From NCBI GenBank assembly GCA_016756855.1, contig JAESPD010000043.1, forward strand, positions 1 to 32,550: a stretch of DNA of 32,550 bases, in the 5' to 3' direction. Both the position numbers and the translations under genes were made by a program. Within the stretch, counting starts at the first letter, position 1. Each line of letters starts with the position of its first letter. The notes beneath the pieces are model-generated. The model worked only from the letters and a program-made list of their open reading frames with translations, had not been told where the DNA came from and ran no database searches. The stretch is from a gamma proteobacterium endosymbiont of Lamellibrachia anaximandri (GTDB lineage Bacteria > Pseudomonadota > Gammaproteobacteria > Chromatiales > Chromatiaceae). Positions 27,163 to 32,550 of the stretch are shown one piece after another.

Positions 27163-27325
27163 GTGGGGATATTATGGCGCCATTGCAGATTCACCCTGGC
27201 ATCCGCACAAAAAAACAGACCATTTCTGAAACCAAACTGTAAGGACCTCCGTATAACAGCGACTAATGGACAGTAAACAAAATACAAAAGCTGTTCGTTA
27301 CCGCTATTTACCCAGGAGAAACACG

Positions 27326-28123
27326 ATGAAACTTACCACACGCAAAAAGACGCTAAATGCCATTCTCACCGGCTGTCTGGCCACAGTTGCCCTGAGCAGC
27401 GCACCCCTGTATGCCGCCAATCCCTGCGGAGCCAGGAACCCCTGCGCCGCCAAGCAGGCGATGAAGATGCACAATCCCTGCAACCCCTGTGCGGCAAAAA
27501 ACCCATGCGGCGCAAAAAATCCCTGTGCGGCCAAGAATCCCTGTGGGGCGAAAAATCCATGCGCCGCGAAAAATCCTTGCGGGGCTGGAAAAGTGACCCG
27601 ACCAGCCGACTACAAGCCTTACCGCGGTAACAGCGCGGCCCTTGCAGCCGAGGGCAGCAAGCTGTTCAAGGACACCCGTCTGAGCACCAACGGCATGTCG
27701 TGCAACACCTGTCACAACAATAACGCCTCTTATCAGGTCACCTTCGCTGAACCCTACCCTCACTACGTACGCATGGCCGATGACCAGCAGAAGCTGAAAG
27801 CAGTCCATGCCGACGAGATGGTGCAGCTCTGCATGATGGGGCCCATGAATGCCAAAGCATTGGCCTGGGACTCAAGAGAACTGGCCGCCCTCACCGGCTA
27901 TGTTCTGGCACAGCAGAAGAGCTTCACCAAGACCCACAAGATGGGCGCAATGAATCCTTGTGGCGCCAAGAATCCTTGTGGGGCGAAAAACCCTTGTGCT
28001 GCCAAAAATCCTTGCGGGGCGAAAAATCCCTGTGCAGCCAAGAATCCCTGTGCAGCGAAAAATCCTTGCGCACCTAAGAACCCTTGTGCACCAAGAAATC
28101 CTTGCTCTGCAAAGATGCACTAA
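27326..28123 (+). CDS. exported c-type cytochrome flanked by NPC(G/A)AK repeat arms
   Basis: 265 residues from the ATG at 27326 with AGGAG seven bases upstream. A signal peptide ends near APLYA. Residues 32-87 contain nine NPC triplets, mostly as six-residue NPCGAK/NPCAAK units with one MKMH interruption. Residues 90-205 are a cytochrome c domain: one haem site Cys126-Asn-Thr-Cys129-His130, and VQLCMMGPMNAKALAWDSRELAALTGYV, which resembles the C-terminal part of SoxA/TsdA-type haem domains, where a Cys or Met is the distal ligand. Residues 210-265 hold nine more NPC units, ending AKMH. The arms give 18 evenly spaced Cys, each in NPC, suggesting metal or sulfur binding (inference). The transporter TsuA follows. 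Confidence 0.9.
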   Translation: MKLTTRKKTLNAILTGCLATVALSSAPLYAANPCGARNPCAAKQAMKMHNPCNPCAAKNPCGAKNPCAAKNPCGAKNPCAAKNPCGAGKVTRPADYKPYRGNSAALAAEGSKLFKDTRLSTNGMSCNTCHNNNASYQVTFAEPYPHYVRMADDQQKLKAVHADEMVQLCMMGPMNAKALAWDSRELAALTGYVLAQQKSFTKTHKMGAMNPCGAKNPCGAKNPCAAKNPCGAKNPCAAKNPCAAKNPCAPKNPCAPRNPCSAKMH

Positions 28124-28133
28124 CGTGCCATAT

Positions 28134-28192
28134 GGCGGGCACTCCAGCCCGCCGTCCATTCACACAGCATATTCTGGTGCGCACGGCGCACC
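28134..28192. repeat. two GC-rich hairpins between cytochrome and transporter genes
   Basis: GGCGGGC (28134-28140) pairs with GCCCGCC (28147-28153), and GGTGCGC (28176-28182) pairs with GCGCACC (28186-28192). Both stems are seven perfect pairs. They lie in the 113-base gap after the NPC cytochrome. No T-run follows, so they may attenuate or protect the transcript rather than end it. Confidence 0.5.
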
Positions 28193-28236
28193 ATGATTGC
28201 TGAAGAGGCTCAAATTCCCAGGGGATATCTGATTAG

Positions 28237-29367
28237 ATGCAGCTGCCTGTACTGTTACTGTCGCTGGTCATCGTGGTTCCGCTCTTATTCACCACTGAGC
28301 CACGCCTCACACTGCTGCTCCTGATTGGCGTCGCCCTCGGCATCACCCTGCAACATGCCGCCTTCGGTTTTACCAGCGCCTACCGGCGTTTCATGCTTTA
28401 CCGTGATACCGCCGGATTAAATGCCCAACTGCTCATGCTCGCAGTCGCCACGCTGCTGCTCGCGCCGATTCTAAGCAGTGGCACTGTTTTTGGGCATGGC
28501 GTGGCAGGTGCAGTGGCGCCGGCAGGTCTACAGGTCGCCGCAGGTGCCTTTCTGTTTGGTATCGGCATGCAGCTCGGCGACGGCTGTGGCTCCGGCACCC
28601 TCTACAAGGCCGGCGGTGGTGCACCGCGAATGCTGATCACCCTCTTCGCCTTTTGTGCAGGATCCTTCTGGGCAAGTCTCCACATGGGTTGGTGGCAACA
28701 ACTTCCATCACTACAGACCCAGTCGCTCGATGAACCCTTGGGATACCCAACCGCAGTCTCAATCCAGTTGGTTTTTATCACTCTGCTTGCCCTGCTGTTG
28801 CGTCGCTGGCGCAGCCGACAAAAATCCACTGCCACCCCACCACAGAGAGGCTGGCGGCGTCTGTTATCAGGTTCCTGGCCCCTGATCACCGGCGCCCTGC
28901 TGCTCGCCTTGCTCAATCTCGCAACACTGTTGACTGCGGGTCATCCCTGGACCATTACCTGGGCCTTTACCCTGTGGGGTGCCAAGGCAGCAATACTTCT
29001 CGGCTGGAACCCGTCCAGTGCGCCATTCTGGAGCGGGGCTTTCCAGCAGTCAGCACTACGGGCCGACATCCTGCAGGATGTCACCTCCGTGATGAATATC
29101 GGCATACTGCTCGGGGCATTGGCCGCCGCCGGGCTGGGTGGCCGATTCACGCCTTCATTCCGCATCCCCCTGGGTTCGCTTGCTGCCGCCATCATTGGTG
29201 GTCTTTTGATGGGCTATGGCGCCCGCATCGCCTATGGTTGCAATATTGGCGCTTTTTTCTCGGGCATCGCCTCCCTTAGCCTGCACGGCTGGCTCTGGAT
29301 CGCCTGCGCCCTGCTGGGCAGCGCACTGGGCGTACGCTGGCGACCCCTTCTTGGACTTTCAAACTGA
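28237..29367 (+). CDS. YeeE/YedE (TsuA-like) sulfur-compound transporter
   Basis: 376 residues, about ten to twelve transmembrane helices, inner membrane. Both halves carry the family's Cys signature: FLFGIGMQLGDGCGSGTLYK (Cys117) and GYGARIAYGCNIGAFFSGIA (Cys335), plus LQHAAFGFTSAYRRF in the first half. In TsuA such Cys residues line the path for thiosulfate; related YedE proteins are linked to selenium. AGGGGA precedes the start. With a repeat-bearing cytochrome before it and a pentahaem cytochrome after it, thiosulfate or another reduced sulfur species is the best guess for substrate. Confidence 0.92.
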   Translation: MQLPVLLLSLVIVVPLLFTTEPRLTLLLLIGVALGITLQHAAFGFTSAYRRFMLYRDTAGLNAQLLMLAVATLLLAPILSSGTVFGHGVAGAVAPAGLQVAAGAFLFGIGMQLGDGCGSGTLYKAGGGAPRMLITLFAFCAGSFWASLHMGWWQQLPSLQTQSLDEPLGYPTAVSIQLVFITLLALLLRRWRSRQKSTATPPQRGWRRLLSGSWPLITGALLLALLNLATLLTAGHPWTITWAFTLWGAKAAILLGWNPSSAPFWSGAFQQSALRADILQDVTSVMNIGILLGALAAAGLGGRFTPSFRIPLGSLAAAIIGGLLMGYGARIAYGCNIGAFFSGIASLSLHGWLWIACALLGSALGVRWRPLLGLSN

Positions 29368-29383
29368 TGAGTTGTAGAAACGA

Positions 29384-30127
29384 TTGAACAGTAAAATTTC
29401 CGATATTCAGTTACCCATCCTCGCTCCGCCGAATCCCGCTCAACTCCCATCCGGAGAAATCGCGGAGATGCTGACAGCAGGAACGGAGGTACGTGCCAGT
29501 ATGCGGGCACTGGAGCGGGTCGGGCTCAACCTGGTAGGCGAAGTGTTGAAAGACCAGGGCGATTTTATCGAACTGGAACACTATCCAAAAGATGATGTCT
29601 TTGACGATGAGACCCACAGCCAGTACTACTATCACACCCACCGTAACGATACGGATGAGCATGGTCATTTCCACACCTTTCTGCGGGCCGGGGGCATGCC
29701 AAAAGGCTCCAAGCCCTTAGATTACCCCCTGACCAGCGAACCCTGGCCACAGGGGGACGATGCAATCGGCCACTTGGTGGGGATCTCCATGGATGCCTGG
29801 GGCCGGCCCATCGGGCTGTTTGCCGCCAATCGCTGGGTGACGGGTGAAACCTGGTATCCTGCTGAAACCATGATCGCAATGCTGCCCCGCTTCGCCATCG
29901 AGCACGCCTGGCCCTCCTGGCCGGTAAACCGTTGGATCAGCGCCATGGTCAGGCTGTTCCAACCGCATATCCGCACCCTGCTCATCCATCGCGACAGTGT
30001 AGTTTCCACCTGGCAGCATGCCCATCCCGGGGTGGACGTGTTTGAAGACCGCAATCTGGAGCTTACGGGTTATCTGCCCATCTCTGTGGATGATTGGATG
30101 GCGTCGCTGGAGCAGGTTTCCGCGTGA
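29384..30127 (+). CDS. DUF6969-like protein
   Basis: 247 residues from a TTG at 29384, 16 bases after the transporter stop; the next in-frame ATG (29468) would remove residues that look conserved (GEIAEMLTAGTEV). Distinctive blocks are ELEHYPKDDVFDDETHSQYYYHTHR, HGHFHTFLRAGGMPKG, GRPIGLFAANRWVTGETWY and HAWPSWPVNRWISAM. These match a family I recall as DUF6969. It is His- and Trp-rich and soluble, without a signal peptide. Clustered His residues (HTHR, HGHFH) could bind metal (inference). The stop overlaps the GTG of the next gene (GTGA), so the two are translationally coupled. Confidence 0.78.
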   Translation: MNSKISDIQLPILAPPNPAQLPSGEIAEMLTAGTEVRASMRALERVGLNLVGEVLKDQGDFIELEHYPKDDVFDDETHSQYYYHTHRNDTDEHGHFHTFLRAGGMPKGSKPLDYPLTSEPWPQGDDAIGHLVGISMDAWGRPIGLFAANRWVTGETWYPAETMIAMLPRFAIEHAWPSWPVNRWISAMVRLFQPHIRTLLIHRDSVVSTWQHAHPGVDVFEDRNLELTGYLPISVDDWMASLEQVSA

Positions 30128-31383
30128 GCCGTCTCCCGATCAAGTTTCTGTTTGCCTGCGGGTTTGTGTTTACGCTACTGACATCGACGGCAATAGCTGA
30201 CAACGATCCCAGCGCATCCATCAGTACCTTCCTCTCCCGCCACTGGCAACGTCCGCTGCAACATCAGGGCGAAGCGCCGGTCTCCTTCCCGGCCCTGGAG
30301 GTCTCGCTGGACCCCAGGGCCTGTGGAACCTGCCATCCACAGCAGTTGCAGGATTGGCAGGGAAGCCTGCACGCCCACGCCATGGGTCCAGGTCTGCTGG
30401 GTCAACTCATGGACATGAACCCCGCTGACAGAGCAGAACATCAGGCCTGTCTACACTGTCATGCGCCCTTGGCGGAGCAGGCCGATGAAGTGGTTACGTG
30501 GCTCTCCGGTGGAGAAACCGGTATCTCCCCGGAAGGCAGCGTTCCCAATGGCCCGCTCTACAATCAGGGATTGATCTGCGCCGGCTGCCACCTGCGCAAC
30601 TATCAAATCCACGGCCCGCACAGAAACAAGGCGTTGCCCCCCTCCCCGCCTTTGAATGAAAACGCCCATCAACCTCACAATGGGTGGCAACCACAGGATG
30701 CCTTTGAGAGCTCCGTTTTCTGTGCAGCCTGTCACCAGTTTGAGGCAGACGGTTATGCACTGAACGGCAAACTGCTTGAAAACACCTTTGAGGAGTGGAA
30801 GGCAAGCCCACAGGCGAAAGAGGGAAAAAGTTGCCAGTCCTGTCACATGCCGGATCGCCGTCATCTGTGGCGAGGCATACACGACAAGGCAACTGTGCTG
30901 TCGGGTGTCAGGATCTCGCTGGACGGGGTAGAGACAAACAACGAAAAGGTCAGAGGTATCCTGACCCTGACCAACACGGAAGTGGGTCACCGATTCCCCA
31001 CCTATGTCACCCCTCGCGTGGTGATGGAGGCGATCCAACTGGATAGTCTCAATCAACAGATTCCCGTGACCCGGCAGGTGCAGATTGTCGCCAGGCAGGT
31101 GAGTCTCGACCTGAGCCGGGAACTGTTTGATACCCGCCTCGCACCCGGAGAGACCGCCCACCTGGATTATCAGGCTCCCCTCCATCCTGATACCCAATCC
31201 ATCCTGTTCCGGATCCAGATCGAGCCGGATACTTTCTACCGGGACTTCTATCGGGCCACCCTGAACAGTGGATCGAGTGATAAAGGCGCCGAAACCCTGC
31301 GCCTCGCACTACAGAATGCCGAGGCATCGGTCTATACTCTGTTTCGCAGGGATATACAGCTGGAGCTTAACAGCGAGCCATAA
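30124..31383 (+). CDS. pentahaem c-type cytochrome
   Basis: 419 residues from a GTG that overlaps the previous stop (GTGA). The signal peptide is IKFLFACGFVFTLLTSTAIA. Five CxxCH haem sites are present: Cys67-GT-CH, Cys109-LH-CH, Cys152-AG-CH, Cys200-AA-CH and Cys237-QS-CH. Further His residues (HAHAM near 83-86, HGPH, HQPH, HLWRGIHD) are available as distal ligands. After about residue 255 there is a haem-free beta-rich domain (LTNTEVGHRFPTYVTPR, LAPGETAHLDYQ). This plan matches periplasmic multihaem cytochromes of the cytochrome c554-like group. Likely an electron carrier or small redox enzyme working with the transporter and NPC-repeat cytochrome; substrate unknown. Confidence 0.92.
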   Translation: MSRLPIKFLFACGFVFTLLTSTAIADNDPSASISTFLSRHWQRPLQHQGEAPVSFPALEVSLDPRACGTCHPQQLQDWQGSLHAHAMGPGLLGQLMDMNPADRAEHQACLHCHAPLAEQADEVVTWLSGGETGISPEGSVPNGPLYNQGLICAGCHLRNYQIHGPHRNKALPPSPPLNENAHQPHNGWQPQDAFESSVFCAACHQFEADGYALNGKLLENTFEEWKASPQAKEGKSCQSCHMPDRRHLWRGIHDKATVLSGVRISLDGVETNNEKVRGILTLTNTEVGHRFPTYVTPRVVMEAIQLDSLNQQIPVTRQVQIVARQVSLDLSRELFDTRLAPGETAHLDYQAPLHPDTQSILFRIQIEPDTFYRDFYRATLNSGSSDKGAETLRLALQNAEASVYTLFRRDIQLELNSEP

Positions 31384-31472
31384 TCGTTGACTGAAAGTCT
31401 CTCGGTCCGACTATGGATTTCGCCGGGTCCAATGCACATCTTTCCTCTTATCCTGACTTGAAGATTCATTTG

Positions 31473-31497
31473 AGAACAGCTAGGTTGTTGAGCGTTT
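31473..31497 (+). promoter_or_regulatory. candidate ECF-type promoter of the sigma factor gene
   Basis: GAAC (31473-31476, within TGAGAACA) is followed after 16 bases by CGTTT (31493-31497). GAAC-N16-CGT is the classic layout of promoters read by ECF sigma factors, which commonly transcribe their own genes. The start codon is 28 bases further on. Confidence 0.5.
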
Positions 31498-31524
31498 ATG
31501 CCATAAACCATTCAAGGGAAGAGC

Positions 31525-32094
31525 ATGTCCATATCGGAACCCGAACGCTGGCTTGAGGAACATGGCTCTGCGCTCTATTCGTTTGCATTCCTGCATGTAC
31601 GCGACGGGCATCGGGCTGAGGACTTAGTACAGGAGACCCTGCTGGCAGCCCTTAAAGCACGCGGACGTTTTCAGGGCAACGCGTCTCTCCGAACCTGGCT
31701 CACCGGCATCCTCAAGCACAAGATCATGGACGAGTTCCGGCGACAGTCCCGCGAGGCACCCACTCCAAATTCTCCCGATGATGCGTGGGATGCGGCTGAA
31801 GCACGACGGGTGGCGGAGAATTTCACCGATAGTGGCCGCTGGAGTCGGCCACTCACAAATTGGGGAGACTCAGAGCAGGATTTTTCCCGCGATCAGTTCT
31901 GGTCACTGATCGAGCAGTGTTTGGCTGCACTCTCCCCCCGTATGGCACGACTCTTTGTTTTGCGCGAGTTATGGGAGATGGAGACCGAAGAGATTTGTAA
32001 GGAACTGGCCATCACACCGACCAACCTCTGGACAACGCTGCATCGCGCCAGATTGGGCATGCGGCAGTGCCTGGAAAAAAATCTGTATGCCTGA
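31525..32094 (+). CDS. ECF-family RNA polymerase sigma factor
   Basis: 189 residues. Region 2 (about 10-75): LYSFAFLHVRDGHRAEDLVQETLLAALKA and LRTWLTGILKHKIMDEFRR. A linker of about 50 residues with GRWSRPLTNWGD follows, then region 4 (about 125-185): LIEQCLAALSPRMARLFVLRELWEMETEEICKEL and ITPTNLWTTLHRARLGMRQCLE. AGGGA lies before the start. An anti-sigma gene starts 17 bases after the stop but is truncated, so the factor may lack normal restraint in this strain (inference). The linker plus WSRPL motif fits ECF factors paired with short zinc-finger anti-sigma proteins. Confidence 0.93.
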   Translation: MSISEPERWLEEHGSALYSFAFLHVRDGHRAEDLVQETLLAALKARGRFQGNASLRTWLTGILKHKIMDEFRRQSREAPTPNSPDDAWDAAEARRVAENFTDSGRWSRPLTNWGDSEQDFSRDQFWSLIEQCLAALSPRMARLFVLRELWEMETEEICKELAITPTNLWTTLHRARLGMRQCLEKNLYA

Positions 32095-32111
32095 TGTGAG
32101 GTCTCTGCACA

Positions 32112-32213
32112 ATGCTTACCTGTAAAGACGCGAGCCGCCTGATCTCCGAGGGGCAGGATCGAAAACTCAGTCGGAGGGAAAAGATAGGTCTGCGCCGAAT
32201 GGCACTTACTTAA
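32112..32213 (+). pseudogene. anti-sigma factor (zf-HC2-like) truncated at the insertion boundary
   Basis: Thirty-three codons starting at 32112: MLTCKDASRLISEGQDRKLS then RREKIGLR. This is the usual start of the small membrane-less anti-sigma/zinc-finger proteins encoded after such ECF genes, which continue with an H-x3-C-x2-C type zinc motif. Here that part is missing: after GLR the frame enters sequence that belongs to the adjacent transposase end (stop TAA at 32211). The gene is therefore very probably inactivated. Confidence 0.7.
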
Positions 32214-32550
32214 GTTTCTTGGGATGTCCATTTTTCCTGACTTCCTCCCTCGCTGCATGTCTGGGTTTGATGAGTAGAGGAAAGGATTTCGGTCGTCGTT
32301 TGAGCGCCCTCGGTTCAATGCGTCCTGGTCGCTTCCCAACTTGCTGTTGTGCAATTAGGATGAACAAGCGGCCAAGTTTTTCGTCATCGTAATTTCCAGG
32401 ATCGCCCCGTCTCCAGGAAAGCCACAACTGCAAGGTGTGCTTGAAGCTGAGCTGGCGGGGTAACAGGTCGGCCAACAGAGCTGCCTGAGCCATCAAAAGT
32501 CTGATTAGATTATAGGCCAACAGATAGATCCAGATCTCCTTTTCCGCCAT
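32206..32550 (-). mobile_element. IS4-type transposase, C-terminal part (runs off right edge)
   Basis: 114 residues on the minus strand, stop at 32206-32208, open to the right edge. KEIWIYLLAYNLIRLLMAQAA and LLPRQLSFKHTLQLWLSW are the conserved YREK-distal C-terminal region of IS4-family DDE transposases, and the protein ends in a basic tail (RHAAREEVRKNGHPKKLK). The Met at the window edge is internal, so the catalytic part lies outside. The insertion end should fall just left of the stop, around 32190-32205, where the anti-sigma frame breaks off. Confidence 0.88.

Noticed and set aside
26951-27229. 92-codon plus-strand frame through the rnd duplicate
   Set aside because: The matching sequence at rnd is also open in this frame only because it is the antisense of rnd; it is not an independent gene.
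27431-28120. Repetitive DNA in the NPC cytochrome gene as a CRISPR or tandem-repeat array
   Set aside because: The periodicity is 18 bases in frame and encodes NPC units, with no spacers, so it is a protein repeat.

Overview
The window reads as chromosomal DNA of a gammaproteobacterium. Gene content (thiosulfate/YeeE-type transporter, several c-type cytochromes, RNase D with paired HRDC-like regions, Spy-like periplasmic chaperone) suggests a sulfur-oxidising, metal-exposed lineage of the Chromatiales/Sedimenticola/Thiodiazotropha kind. That placement is inferred from gene content alone; no marker gene here fixes the species.

Region 1 (1-11302, all on the minus strand) is a copper-handling island. 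Read in the direction of transcription it holds: a Met/His/Gly-rich Spy-like protein; a small Cys/His-rich exported protein; the multicopper oxidase/outer-membrane pair copA-copB; a long hairpin repeat; a four-gene block (lipoprotein cytochrome c, DUF411, DUF4399, DUF302); a MerR regulator with a clear MerR-type operator/promoter in front of it; a Cu(+)-type P1B ATPase with YHS and heavy-metal-binding N-terminal modules; a SHOCT protein; a degenerate HMA protein; a TVP38 membrane protein; a second small Cys/His-rich exported protein; and the start of a TolC-type efflux channel that leaves the window on the left. Diverging from the Spy-like gene is an OmpR-type response regulator and an EnvZ-like kinase whose periplasmic part has a Met/His-rich stretch (11500-13642). 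Together these would sense, oxidise, bind and export copper across both membranes.

Region 2 (13818-20237, plus strand) is a nucleic-acid module: a RecQ-family helicase with an unusually placed zinc cluster, a SWIM-SNF2 helicase, and an unrecognised 398-residue protein next to it.

Region 3 (20396-25900) has ribonuclease D (minus) and, divergently, a CHASE-PAS histidine kinase with its sigma-54-type response regulator.

Region 4 (25901-27325) is AT-rich and gene-poor: small reading frames, the C-terminal remnant of a thioredoxin-like gene coupled by an ATGA overlap to a small coiled-coil gene, a 37-residue membrane peptide, and a 114-bp second copy of the start and upstream region of rnd.

Region 5 (27326-31383) is the most unusual: an exported c-type cytochrome whose haem domain sits between two blocks of nine NPC(G/A)AK repeats each, followed by a TsuA/YeeE-type transporter, a DUF6969-like protein and a pentahaem cytochrome. 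It looks like an extracytoplasmic sulfur/electron-transfer module. The window closes with an ECF sigma factor, its anti-sigma gene cut short, and the C-terminal part of an IS4-type transposase that appears to have caused the truncation.
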